From NCBI RefSeq assembly GCF_026151205.1, contig NC_087081.1, positions 1,601,886 through 1,665,885 of the forward strand: a stretch of DNA of 64,000 nucleotides. Direction: 5' to 3'. The notes under the pieces are model-generated. The model was not told the DNA's origin. It saw only the letters and a list, made by a program, of their open reading frames with translations, and ran no database searches. Made by a program: the position numbers and the translations under genes. This DNA is from Bolinopsis microptera. Its lineage: Eukaryota > Ctenophora > Tentaculata > Lobata > Bolinopsidae. Of the stretch, positions 44,401-55,319 are shown piece by piece (position 1 is the stretch's first letter; the number at the start of each line of letters is the position of its first letter).

Positions 44401-44625
44401 TTCGCTATGATAGTTTTACCCCTCAATTCGGTCATCAACCCTTTGCTATATGATAACACTCTCAGAGAGTTGTTTGGTGAGGCATTCAGAAATTTTGCTG
44501 CTAGATGTTCAAGAGGCGCTACATGTTTAAGATTGCAAGTTACTGCTGTAGAAATGGGAGATCAAATAGAGGGAGCATCGCAAGTTAGAGCAAACGAGGA
44601 TATCATCGCAGAAACGCCAATTTAG
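41435..44625 (+). CDS. Receptor gene, exon 7: LDLa repeats and class A (LGR/relaxin-receptor-like) seven-helix module
   Basis: Acceptor TTCAG|GA phase 1; 1062 residues to the stop. The first 620 or so residues are Cys-rich with LDLa units of varying quality: CDGVSDCKDNSDE (about 42373), CDLVDDCGDMSDERNC (about 43153), CDGRFDCFDLSDEC (about 43279). The membrane part runs about 43355-44470: TM2 has GDFLIGVYLIALS, as in LGRs; TM3 ends SLIRMWGI where DRY/ERW is usual; TM6 has CWVP; TM7 ends NSVINPLLY (NPxxY). There are no leucine-rich repeats. The loop between TM4 and TM5 is about 105 residues, much longer than in vertebrate LGRs. It should sit in the plasma membrane and signal through G proteins; ligand unknown. 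The seven exons total 4575 nt, exactly 1525 codons. Confidence 0.85.
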
Positions 44626-44754
44626 ATGGAATCATAGAACATCTAATGATAAGGTAGGATTTTACAGATTTACATAGAATCTTTGAATAAGCAGGATATA
44701 TGCTTTATTAAAAACTGTTATCATCAAGATGAATGTACATTTTACATTATACAA

Positions 44755-44760
44755 AATAAA
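44755..44760 (+). terminator. Polyadenylation signal of the receptor gene
   Basis: AATAAA 130 bp after the stop, in an AT-rich 3' region. Confidence 0.55.
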
Positions 44761-44930
44761 TTTACACGATATAGATTCCCACACTTGGATAAAAATGATG
44801 GCTAAACACTTTCACCAACAGTTTATAAGTCTTAATTGGTTTATTAGTGATTAACATTTCTACTCTCAGGGTGATATTACGTAATGGACAGCTACCAAAT
44901 GTATGAACGAGCTTATGGAAGATAATAAAG

Positions 44931-45290
44931 TAGATGGACACTATTTCCTTTCAAGCCACAGCTGATCACAATTACAATGGTATCTTAATAAGGTGTTAAA
45001 AATATTGGTGCCCAGGAACTGTAAAGCTGTAATAAATGACTGCTACTTCTTTATTTCAATACTTTTATGATCCACGAATTAATAGTCATTTTAGTTTGAG
45101 CAGCTACTGTAAGTTGATGTATAGATGCGGATTCTGGAGGGGAGGTGAATCATATCTTTTGACACGTGACAGACATTAACCAATCAGAATCGACTATCGG
45201 GAATCGACTATTCAAACCCTAAAATCGCTGCCATTTGTAACAAAAAATGCTTCACCTCCCCATCAGAATTCACATCTATAACTTTTTTAA
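44931..45290. repeat. Repeat shared with the replaced segment of the defective Penelope-like element
   Basis: AAAGTAGATGGACACTATTTCC to the GAATCGACTATCG region (about 45203) is the inverse of 36082-36345. It reaches 35 bp into Penelope-like coding sequence. A second CTTCACCTCCCC...CACATCTATA piece near 45248 forms an inverted pair with 45125-45155, so this may be a small foldback element. Confidence 0.65.
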
Positions 45291-45743
45291 CCAAGGACAT
45301 TGTGACACAGGGATTTATCGTATTATAGGAATTTAATAGCTATCGTCGTCAATTAAAGTGATATTGTACGTCCAATTTTGAGATTATTATACATAAAAAC
45401 AATTCTTGTTACAGCATGACAATCCAATTACTGTCCAATATTTAAGACCATTTTTTATTTTAAATTTGATTGTTTATTTTCTTTCGTTTATTTCTTTTTT
45501 GTTGTTGGTATTTTGTGATTTCTCACTGATTAGTTATATAATATATTACGCTTTAACAGATATTTTCTTGGCTGCTTGATTATTAATGTTATCTTTTTTT
45601 TCTAACTAAGGCTAAATTCTTCTGACTGTTATTTTTAGTACTAGGATATATTTACTCTTAAGCAGAAGAGCTATTTTATGTTTTCAGTGAAAAGCCTGGA
45701 ATTTATTGTATTGAGTGGTTTGATTGCTTTCTAGTTTCTGGTT
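45291..45743. other. AT-rich spacer, nothing recognised
   Basis: No frame or repeat. Confidence 0.5.
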
Positions 45744-45848
45744 TATGAAATTGTTTCACTAATTGTCTCGAGCTTGCACAATTTAACGTTTTATAATACT
45801 TTAATAAAGACTTAAAAACATAATAGGGAGCTCCTTAACTTTAATAAC
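45744..45848 (+). repeat. Duplicated block A, copy 2, left part
   Basis: Matches 417-515. Ends at ACTTTAATAAC, the target site of the LINE; the duplicated target ACTTTAATAGC resumes at 52574. Confidence 0.9.
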
Positions 45849-45860
45849 TGACTTACTGAC

Positions 45861-46440
45861 TTAAGTCGGCTTCTTGGTCCGAGCAACTACAATTCCTCGC
45901 CACACGTCGCGGTCAAGCATAACAGATCTTATCTCGTCAACACAGGAAAGGCTGGTGTCCTTCTTTAGCATGTCCAGAAACGTAAGGTGGGGCCTCCCCG
46001 GTCTCCTGTATCCATGCTGAGGGTCCCAGAACAGAAGTTGGTTTGCCAGAAGGTCGTCATGCCTGGCTACATGTCCAGCCAGTCTCATTCTTCTGGAGGC
46101 TATCATCGCTGATGGCTTGGGGATGTTGCCGTATAAATCACTGTTGTTGATGATTTGTGGCCAACGTATGTTCAAGGCCATCCGGAGCATTCTAGTGTAG
46201 CATCCATTGATCCGCTTAGTCATGGATTGGCTTATCGTCCAAGCTTCAGAGCCGTACAGGAGTACGGGCTCAACCGTTGCTCGAAAGACACGGATCTTTA
46301 AGTCCCTGCGCATTCCAGACTTCCAGGTTGTCTTTAACTGATGACAGGCCCCCCATGCCTTTGCTTTCCTAACATCAAAGTCCTTTTCCGCACTCATTAT
46401 TCTGCTTCCAAGGTAGACAAAGTCATCTACTTGCTCTATT
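45861..46440 (-). pseudogene. RTE reverse transcriptase, C-terminal part
   Basis: From the minus frame around VDDFVYLGS through SAEKDFDVRKAKAWGACHQL, LLYGSEAWTISQSMTKRI, GCYTRMLRMALNI, ASRRMRLAGHVARH to RRPGRPHLTFLDML. This is the characteristic C-terminus of RTE-type RTs. Separated from the RT core by the 46441-46680 insert. Confidence 0.85.
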
Positions 46441-46680
46441 TTTTTTTTATTTGAAAATTCAATTAATCATTATATATATAAATCAAGCGTTACATTTCAG
46501 CCATGCAAAATTACAATGACATATTTTGATTACTAAATGATAAATGGTACTGCAATATAAGTTGCTTAATGTTTGGCCGGATGACAACTAACGAGAAAAA
46601 TAAACTTGATTATATAATAATTAATTCGGCTGAACCAACACATAGCAAGAGCCACATTAACGTTGGGGCCGTCTCCTGCC
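46441..46680 (-). mobile_element. Small A-tailed retroposed insert
   Basis: Breaks the RT frame between SGQE and the VDDFVYLGS region. On the minus strand it ends AATAAAAAAAAAAT, like a SINE or processed transcript. No tRNA-type A/B boxes or target duplication were found. Confidence 0.5.
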
Positions 46681-46689
46681 CACTTGCTG

Positions 46690-46928
46690 CTTTAATGACG
46701 GTAGAGTCAGACTCAGAGAGATTGACTCTGATGTACTTCGTCTTACTCTCGTTGAGGTGAAGTCCAACGGAGTTAGCAGCCAGCTCCACACTGAGGAGAA
46801 GATCTTGCGCTTGCTCTGCGGTGTCTGTTGTCAGTGCAAGATCGTCAGCAAAGTCGACATCTGTCATCTTAACTGCTGGGTATCTCCTGCTTCTTCTGGG
46901 GTTGACAGTGAAGCCCAGATCTTTGCCT
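46690..46928 (-). pseudogene. RTE reverse transcriptase, palm motif part
   Basis: Minus frame LRGKDLGFTVNPRRSRR, then the catalytic VDFADDLALTT, then VGLHLNESKTKYIRV. It joins in frame to the 50588 side once the hAT-like element and one copy of its target duplication are ignored. Confidence 0.8.
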
Positions 46929-46960
46929 CTAAGTGAGGCCCCTTCCAGCCATTGCCACCT

Positions 46961-47300
46961 GCCACCTAATTTGGCAGGTTTTACATTAAGACTGATAATC
47001 AATTTGAAGTCTTAAAATGATTCCTGCAAAATTAACCGAAAACCTGCCTATTTATCGTATTCGTGCAGAGATTTATCTCACGTAATTATTTAATCGAGTT
47101 GTTGATTTATAGAAAAGCCTGCAAAATTAACACAAAACCTGCCTCACCTTTCACCTACTCTCGGCAGGTTTGCTCTATTTTGGCAGGTTTTCCGTTAAAT
47201 ATAAAGTCGAATGCTGCAGATTTAACGCAAATCCTGCGTAAGTTTAGATAATTTGAATCAACTTGTGGCGTGATTAAACCTATATTGGCAGGGGTTTTGG
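46961..47300. repeat. Left subterminal GGCAGGTTTT repeats
   Basis: Copies in both orientations at about 46973, 47042, 47109, 47136, 47164, 47181, 47233 and 47288. The right group lies at about 50165-50545. Likely transposase-binding sites. Confidence 0.7.
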
Positions 47301-47461
47301 ATAATTTGAGTGTACAATGTGGAATACTGTAATGATCATATAACCTTATTACTAGGTAGGGTGTAGGACTGAGACTTGGTTTGTGCAAAGCTACAGAAGT
47401 ACAGAATGCTACATGCCTACATGGCTCTATAGTTTATACTTTTATACATGCAGTCACTAGT

Positions 47462-47559
47462 CAGTGGCGAAACGACCGCCCCACACTCCGGCAACCCCTG
47501 CTATGCGGAAGGGGATGGGGGGGGTGCAGCTGCGGCCTCTTAGGTACGTTTCGCCACTG
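47462..47559. mobile_element. 98-bp MITE with CAGTGGCGAAACG termini
   Basis: Perfect 13-bp inverted ends CAGTGGCGAAACG/CGTTTCGCCACTG. The CAGTGGCG start is common in hAT MITEs, but I see no 8-bp target duplication. Confidence 0.6.
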
Positions 47560-47947
47560 CATATTATCCACTGTTACCAACACGGGGTCTATGATAAGTT
47601 TGAGTATAAAAGTATACAAACTGATTATTGGAAAATAACTGTTTGCTTAACTTCAGTTCTTAGGTTGCCATTTTTAGATTAGATTGCTATGTTCTTAAGT
47701 AGTGAGGACAGCACTTTTTCAGTTGCAGTGCCTCTACCTGTTCATTGTTCACATCGTAAGATTTAGTGAATGAAGTGATTCTGAAAGAATCTTCAATTAC
47801 AATTAATATAATAGTTCTAAATATGCAGTTATTTTCAGATTATGAGATATTTGATCGGAAATTTGTCACACGTTAAAGTGACACTTAATAAGTTGGACCT
47901 TAATCGAAATTCGTATTCACGAATTGGAAATAGCTCGTACTATAATT

Positions 47948-47994
47948 TATAGGTTGACCTCCCACATATGCTCTAAGTGGGAGGTCAACCTATA
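47948..47994. other. Perfect 18-bp stem hairpin
   Basis: TATAGGTTGACCTCCCAC and its exact complement, 11-base loop. Contains AGGTCA nuclear-receptor-type half sites. Inside the hAT-like element. Confidence 0.75.
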
Positions 47995-48982
47995 ACTCAA
48001 ATTATTGCTATTTACCAATATTAATTGATCACTGATGTGGCACTTTCAGCGGAAAATTAGTAATAGAAAGCGGACAAACCAGTTTTGGTGAAGGATGTAT
48101 ATCTTATACTCTTATAGTAGTTGTACACTGTACAGCAATGCTAAGGTAATGAGGTAATGCTGTAATGGGACTACTGCGGACCCTCTACCGGCCAAACATA
48201 TTATCTCATTATTGAAGGGTGTAGACTGTAATATAGATGTAAGAACTTGCTAAATTGGGAGGTGACTGTTTTAAAATGATCAGATGCTTGCTTACTAACT
48301 TATTAAGAATGAGAGGTGATAGTGATTTACTTTATCTTGACTGGACAGTTAAGTATTTAAGCTTAAGAAACCACGTGGAGCTAAACGGTGCAAGTGATAT
48401 AATACTTGAAAATTGACCCCCCCCCCCCCCCCCCCCCCCCCGACAATTGACCAAACAAATATATTTATTATACTAACCCTAACAGTAACCCGATTGGGCG
48501 ACATCTGTCCGACAGCGACATCTGTCCGACAGCCGAATTGGGGATTTCGGACAGATTTCGCTGTCGGACAGGAGTCGTTTTTGGCGACATCTGTCCGAAT
48601 TTCGGATCATATTGTAATTTCGGTTCACATTCGTATTTCACAAACTCACGGGTAATTTCGTGACGTTGCTCCCATTGTTCGAATGCTGATTTGATCCATT
48701 GAGATCTGATCCATCGATACGTGATTGACTATTTAAGGACAGGATTGTGCTAGCCGTACACTAACAAGCTGTCGATCACATCACAGGACACAGCCTACAT
48801 GAGTACATATAGGATAGCAGCCGTATGGAGATCAGTTATCGCAATCCACAATGGCAACCAATCTTCAGTAAACAGACCCAGATCTGCAGCAAACAGACCC
48901 GAGAGATCTGGAAACGCTATCCATTCCTGCAAACTAAATCCTCTCTACCGACAACAGTCCAATGATGCTCTGGGACTCTGGA

Positions 48983-49322
48983 TGGGACGAACAGACTCGT
49001 CGATCATTCCTTTGGGGGACTCCTAAGAACGCAGATCATATGGTGGACGCGGAGCATTGCGTATTCAACGCCCAACGGTACCTTCAAATCCGCACCTAAT
49101 CTCTTCCATCAGCTCTTCACAGTCCACGGACTCTTCCCTGACGGCTGGCACCTCCCCCTCTTCTAAGGACTCATTCCTGGAAAATCGACGACCCTCTACC
49201 GCAACATGTTCGAGGAGATAGACACCTGGGCTTCTGAGGCCTTGGGGCTACCAACCACAATACATTCTCATGGACTACGAGCTCGCCATTCACAACGCAG
49301 TTGCTTCATGCCTGCCTGCCTA
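48983..49322 (+). pseudogene. MULE-type transposase fragment
   Basis: Pieces in shifting frames: RRSFLWGTPKNADHMVDAEH, then NGTFKSAPNLFHQLFTVHG, a stop after GWHLPLF, then GLIPGKSTTLYRNMFEEIDT, then after another shift PQYILMDYELAIHNAV. DGTFK...F.QL and the D-E-x-A pair are hallmarks of MULE transposases (MULE/IS256-like DDE). At least two frameshifts and one stop make it dead. Coding capacity before 48983 is unclear. Confidence 0.75.
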
Positions 49323-49540
49323 GGTCGAAAATAAACTAGTAGTACACTATGGCTCAGATCATATCTCAAATTGGCAATGTTACGTATTCAAATTAACAGT
49401 TCAGATCACGTCTCTAATTGGAAATGTGTCGTATTGAAATCAGATCACAATTTCGGACAAATGTCGTTTTTTCTGGTACCCTGAGTCGGACAGATGTCGC
49501 TGTCGGACAGATGTCGCTGACAGGAGTCGTGTTACCCAGT

Positions 49541-49866
49541 AACCCTAACCCTGACCCTAACCCTGACCCTGACCCTAACCCTAACCCTAACCCTAACCCT
49601 AACCCTAACCCTAACCCTAACCCTAACCCTAACCCTAACCCTAACCCTAACCCTAACCCTAACCCTGACCCTAACCCTGACCCTAACCCTGACCCTAACC
49701 CTGACCCTAACCCTGACCCTAACCCTGACCCTAACCCTGACCCTAACCCTGACCCTAACCCTGACCCTAACCCTGACCCTAACCCTAACCCTGACCCTAA
49801 CCCTGACCCTAACCCTGACCCTAACCCTGACCCAAACCCTGACCCTAACCCTTACCCTAACCCTGA
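49541..49866 (+). repeat. Interstitial telomeric array (CCCTAA)n with (CCCTGA) variants
   Basis: About 54 hexamers, pure CCCTAA in the first third, then alternating CCCTAA and CCCTGA (TTAGGG/TCAGGG on the other strand). Read as protein it gives a meaningless Asn-Pro-Asp-Pro repeat. Confidence 0.95.
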
Positions 49867-50587
49867 ATTGACCCCAGTGTAATTACATGGGGGGTCAATT
49901 GTCGGGGGTAGATTGCATCAGGGGGTCATTTGTCGGAGGGGGGGGGGGGGGGAGAGGGGGTCAATTATTGCGGTACCGTACTATATAAGTATATAGCGTA
50001 CTATACCTCTCATTTGGAGATTCAGTGCCATGGTTGTCAGCTTTTTATCAACTCCGGCCAATTTCTTGACTGCGCTAATCAACTCGGTTTTATTGACTTT
50101 TAGTTTTGGTGCCAAATAAGCAAAATTCCAAATAACTTAAGAACTTAAAATAAAGATAAAAGAAACCTGCCAATTTATAAATTTAACGCTGCCATAATAA
50201 GATTATAGCATTATAATCTATTTGGCATGGATTGATAATTTTATAACAAATCCTGCAAAGTTAATGGAAAACCTGCCGATTTAACTTTATCACTGCCGTA
50301 ATCTATCCGGCAAGGATTGATAATTTTATAGCAAATCCTGCCAAGTTAATATAAAACCTGCCAAATAACAAATACCTGCGCTGTTGATGCAGGATCACTA
50401 GTTAATTAGGCAGGTTTTGACATAAAAAATTAAGAGAAAACCTGCGGATTTAGTGTAATATACTGCTGATCTGGACAGGGTAAATTAGATTACTAGGCAG
50501 GAGTGGTAATTTCGCAGTCTTCGCTATTAACTGGGCAGGTTTTAGGTTAAATTCGCAGTGGCAATGGCTGGAAGGGGCCTTAAGTGC

Positions 50588-52573
50588 TGTTGTCATCACA
50601 TAGTCAATGACAATCACAGTGTATCTCCCTGCATAACTCCAGCAAGTATAAGGAAAGCTTCAGTCAGACCATCCTCCGTGATGACTCGTGCCATGGTGTC
50701 CTTGTACATAGCATCTATCAGCCTAACAATGGGCTCTGGTATCCCATATGCCAGGAGTATCTTCATCAATATACCCCTATGAATGCTATCAAAGGCCTTC
50801 TTAAAATCGATGAACAAGAGAAGGGCGGTCAGGTTTTTGTCTCTAGCCCCCTCCAAGATCCTCCTTAGACACAGAATGTGGCTGGTGGTACTGCGTCCCT
50901 CCCGAAATCCGTTTTGGTTGATCCTCAGGATTTTCTCCATCGCTGGTTTGATTCTGTTAAGGATCATACGATTCAGGGTCTTACTAACAATGGACGTAAG
51001 AGCGATTCCTCTGTAGTTATCCACTTTAGTTAGATTTCCTTTCTTTGGCACAGGCACGATGTTGAGTTGCCGCCATTGATCAGGGATTTTTCCATCAACC
51101 AGAGCGCTGTTACAGAACTCTAGAATCAGGTCGTCCATGTCCACTCTTTTGAGAATCTCTGGAGCTATGCCATCATCACCATAGGCCTTACCCTCCTTGA
51201 TCTGCTTCCTCGCCTCCGCTAACTCCTCCCTGCAAAACAGACCAGTCTCTATATCCTGCTGGGGGTGGATGGTTTGGATAACTATTTCCTGGTCAGGTAC
51301 AGATGGTGGTTGACCCAGGAGCTTAGTGAAGTGGTCCTTCCAGCTCTTCAATCTCCCCTCTGCACTACCTCCATCAACCAGGCTGCATGGTTTGCTTTTC
51401 CTGCCATTTATGTCATTAATAAGGTCCCAGCTTTCCTTATTCTTGCACCTGTCAGCAGCATCCTCAGCCCGCCTGATCCGAGAAACAAGAGTCTCCTCCT
51501 CAACCTCTTTGTAGCTCACTGCAAGTGCATCCTTACACTCCTTGACTACCTCTCTACTCTCCTCTGTAGGATTCTCATGATATGCGTCTTTGGCCTGAAA
51601 CAGAGTTCTCCTCCTCTCCGATACCCTAGGATCTTGGGAGGGGTTGTTACGTTGTCTTCTTGGGATGGGCTTAAGCAACTTATGATTGGTTGCTTTCACG
51701 GCATCCATAAGCTTTCCGTACTGAATCGTGGGATCGTTCTGCTCACTAGATTCTTCCTCCAGTAGCATAGAGAATCTGTTTTTCACCTCCACAGAATACA
51801 AGGCTTGCAACTCCTTATTCTCTTTGAGCAGTCTGTAGTCATATCTTACTACTCTAGGTGCATTGTGGCACTTTCGCAGGCTGAGTTTGACTGAACTAAC
51901 TACTAGACGGTGGTCCGACCCAAGAGAGTTAAAAGAATTGGAGACAACAGTGTCCTTGACTGAGTTACGCCACTTCTTCCTTATCAGGATGTAATCAATC
52001 TGACTCTTGCTCAGTGTTCCGTCAGAGAGATACGTCCATAGTTTACCGGGACTTTTCTGGAATCGGTGGTTTGTTGCCTCAAGGTTTCCCTCCAACAAAG
52101 TATCCCTGAGAAGCGATCCGTTTCTGTTGGATACTCGATGCCAGTACCAACCTGAATCCTCCTCATTCAATCTGCTAAGATGGGCGTTAAGATCACCAAC
52201 AACCATTAGCAGATGATGGGCTGGTACCTCTCTTAATGCAGATCTTAGTCCTTCGTGAAAGTCCTCTGCCTCTTCATTTGATGCTGCTTCAGTGGGACTG
52301 TACACCGTTATTACTGTAAGCCGTGGGTTTCCATCAAAGGATATGAGAAAAATTTGCTTCCCAAACGATTTCATGAGACTCACTGCTTTGTAGGCCTGCT
52401 TGGTCAGCATAAACCCAACTCCACCAGTAGCAGCTTGTCGGGTGTTTCTCCAAGCAGGTGTGGTCACCAGGTGCACACCCTTCTCAAAACTTTGGATCTT
52501 GATCTTCTCCTCATGCACAATCCGGTGCTTTTGTACCCCTAAAACTGCAACTCTACTCTTAAGGAAGAGCGAT
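50588..52573 (-). pseudogene. RTE endonuclease and N-terminal RT
   Basis: The minus frame enters from flanking DNA at 52573 with VSLFLKSRVAVLGVQKHR, so the element is truncated inside the apurinic-type endonuclease. Present: VVGDLNAHL and SDHRLVVSSV (catalytic D/N and D/H of the endonuclease), then RT motifs APEILKR, NIVPVPKKGNLTKVDNYRGI, LLLFIDFKKAFDSIHRGIL with the first catalytic Asp, and AGVMQGDTL. A small deletion follows GDTL. The rest of RT continues beyond the hAT-like insert. Confidence 0.85.
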
Positions 52574-52584
52574 ACTTTAATAGC

Positions 52585-54808
52585 ACAGTGTTTATCATTA
52601 TAATTATAAGGGAAACCTAAATATAAATGCGGTATCATTTCGGCTAACATCATATTTTACTGCCAGGCCAGAGTATCCGTTATTTTACCATAATATTTTG
52701 GTAGGAATTGAGTTACACTTACTGAAATTAACGAAAGTTAGTGCAAATTATAGTTCATTTTAGTTTTAAGAAATAAATTAAGTCTTCGCAAATAACCACT
52801 TTAACATGAGAACATGAGACTGATCTACTCTATTACTATTTTACAAATAAAAGTTAACATTAAAAGTTCTAGTAGTATACTTGATACCGAGCGCGGCCGA
52901 CAAACGACCATTAATATTATACGACAGTTGGTGCGCGTGCAAGTATATCCACGTGCTATAGCTTGCCAATAGTAATATCATGAGCTAAGTTTTTCCACGG
53001 GTCCCCATTTTGACCAGTTTCAGATTGGTTTCCACAAAAACTGAGCTACTAAATCACTCTACAGTCGATCTTCGATATTTTTCTAAAAGGGCCCCTGACA
53101 ATTTAAATCTATTCTATGTATTTTTGAACGCTGACTCCGAATCACCCCACATGACATAGGGTTAAAATTCTCCCCTTGTACTCCAGTAGCAGGGAATAGT
53201 TGAATGTGCACTTCGATGTACACGATATCAGACAACACAGGGTTGTTTGTTAGATCATTCTTAACCAAAATCGTTTAGGTACACAATTTTTGTCGCTAGA
53301 CATAACCCTACAGGGCAAATTTTCTAAATTACCCTCAGTTGCGCATACGAGATTTTTGTATTTCAGCTCCTAAAGGTCATAGAGACTTACGTTTTAGCTT
53401 AAAATTACCGCAATGGCCATATTTATATACAAGTTATGAAGCAACATAAGGTCTCCAGTGGTTCGTTTTAGAGATATTGACAAAAAACTGTTTTTTGGCT
53501 CAGCAAACCAAAAATGGCAATGAATTTTGGTAACTTGAACTAGGAAGGTCGTAGAGACTTGAATTTTAGCTTAAAATGACTGCAAACATCATATTTATAT
53601 ACAACTTATGAAGCAATATAAACCCTTTAATGCTTATTTGTTAAGATATTGACAAAAATCAGTCATTTTGGCTGGATTTGGAAAAATACCAAATTGGGCA
53701 ACTACTTTGGTCTTTTTTTGACAAGTTTTGTACTCAAGTTATTAAAATGTGCTTTGCAGTTGTAGATCGGGTGTTTTCTTCCAATATGGGTTTCGGTATA
53801 AATTCGGAAGCACCCGGTTCATGGGTGATAGGGGTTAAAAACCCTGAAATGTCAGGCGATGCGCGAGACAATTGTCTGAATTTGGTTATAAAATTACTCT
53901 TTGCTAGGGTTTGTTCTTTTCCGCTACATCGATCCGATTTCTAACTACTAATCATCCCCCTCTACATCATTATCTTTTAGATACATGATTTCTATAAATT
54001 CTTGAAGGTACATCCGGCATGATGTAAAGTCTATATCAAAGCATTTTAATGTGGTCCTAACAATTGTTGCAAGATATTCAAGTTCACTAATAAAACAGAG
54101 ATTGTAGGATATCCTTCTTTTACATATTGAGTAATTTTCAACATGCACAATCCTGGAGAATGTTCCACAAAATGTCCTAGAAACAATTCTAGAATCCCGT
54201 AGGTGTCATCTGAAAGTCTAAATCAAAACTCCGGTGTAGTTAGAGTCACGGAGGTGGGATAATTGTGTTCCCATTTCCAGCTAGAGTAGACTCTCCTATT
54301 ACTTCCAATACTGCCTGAAACAACTGGTATTTTTTGTCTCTGCGGGTGTAACGAACAATCTTCATTACCCATAATATATAATATTTATAAATTCAATTGT
54401 GTTTATTGTGTTTATTTATTAGTGGGAAGAGGGATTTTCCAATCTTAAAATAACATTTTCTTGTCCAATTTAAATCGGACAATTTAAACGTCAGCATGAA
54501 ACTGCAACTATTTTACTCCTAACTAATTGAAACAATGAAGCCCATGACGAACCTGGGTTCGCAAATTATCAAGACCATTAGCAGCATCGTTCTCAGACTT
54601 ATCTCCCACTCTATTATCAGTGGGTAGAAGTGGGGTAGCTAGAGGACTAGAGGATGTGTGGGGGCCCACTACTGCATCTCTGTAACTGGGGACTACACCC
54701 GGGATGTTCAGTCTGCAAGGCAGGTCCTCTACCTGATAGGTGGAATGTTGAGGGTGAGTTAGGAATGTTGGATTAAGATTATATTTCTACACATCGAATT
54801 AGGTCTTT
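52585..54808 (+). repeat. Duplicated block A, copy 2, right part (empty sites)
   Basis: Continuous counterpart of 508-838, 3533-5344 and 13758-13805. Holds the unoccupied TTAA (52911-52914) and the unoccupied GTGA near 54752 of the gag-only LTR element. Differences from copy 1 are scattered substitutions and tiny indels. Confidence 0.9.
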
Positions 54809-54840
54809 AATAGTAACTAGGGGTTGTACTGTAACTAGGG

Positions 54841-55319
54841 CTAAGATGAGAAGTACGAATGAGTCGGACTTTTAAATTTACTCGTATCGTACGTACTTTT
54901 GAATTCTACTGAAAAGTTAACCTTCTAGAAATCGATGAAAGAGTTCTAAATCGCATCGTACGGACTAATATTGAGCGTTTTCAAAAACTTGTGTTTCTAT
55001 ATTCCAATCGTCGATTAACTTAAAATTTAACTTTAAGAGAAAAAAGCTCTTTAAATAAGTAAATTGTCTAATAATTTTGTAGAATTTTTGTTTTAATTTT
55101 AAATGCTTGCCTGACCTAAGAATTGTGTGTTTAATTTGTTCGCGAACGGTATATTTTCTCTAACGTCGGCAAACAATTACATTTTACAATGGCCCCGATG
55201 ATAATAATTCAAAAACAAAAAAATTCTATCTGAATCGTACGTCGTATGAGTCGGACTTTTCAAAGTTGCGTACAAGTACGTACCTTTCCCCCTAAACGAG
55301 TCCGTACTTCTCATCTTAG
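54841..55319. mobile_element. 479-bp hAT-like MITE in the satellite
   Basis: Termini CTAAGATGAGAAGTACG and complement, with 8-bp duplication AACTAGGG (54833-54840, 55320-55327). The satellite context makes the duplication easy to verify. No ORF. Confidence 0.8.

Larger units (their letters stand above)
48411..49966. mobile_element. MULE-derived element nested in the hAT-like element
   Basis: Ends AATTGACCCCC with a poly-C run and the complement GGGGGTCAATT. Just inside, inverted CTGTCCGACAGCGACAT-type repeats face each other (48500-48600 and 49478-49530). Contains a decayed MULE transposase and the telomeric array. No target duplication recognised. Confidence 0.6.
46937..50579. mobile_element. 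hAT-like element nested in the RTE
   Basis: Termini GGCCCCTTCCAGCCATTGCC and complement, flanked by diverged 8-bp copies CTAAGTGA (46929-46936) and TTAAGTGC (50580-50587). The uninterrupted RTE reading frame across the site confirms the excision point. Both ends carry a dozen or so scattered AAAACCTGCC/GGCAGGTTTT motifs, as in hAT subterminal repeats. No hAT transposase is seen. Confidence 0.75.
45849..52573 (-). mobile_element. RTE-like LINE with nested insertions
   Basis: Flanked by an 11-bp target duplication (ACTTTAATAAC 45838-45848; ACTTTAATAGC 52574-52584), and block A copy 1 shows the unoccupied site near 507. The 3' end (left) finishes in a short repeat AAGTCAGTAAGTCAGT rather than poly-A, as RTE elements do. 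It is 5'-truncated inside the endonuclease. A hAT-like element and a small A-tailed insert interrupt it. Confidence 0.85.

Noticed and set aside
49418-49882. 154-residue Asn-Pro-Asp repeat protein
   Set aside because: Translation of the telomeric array.
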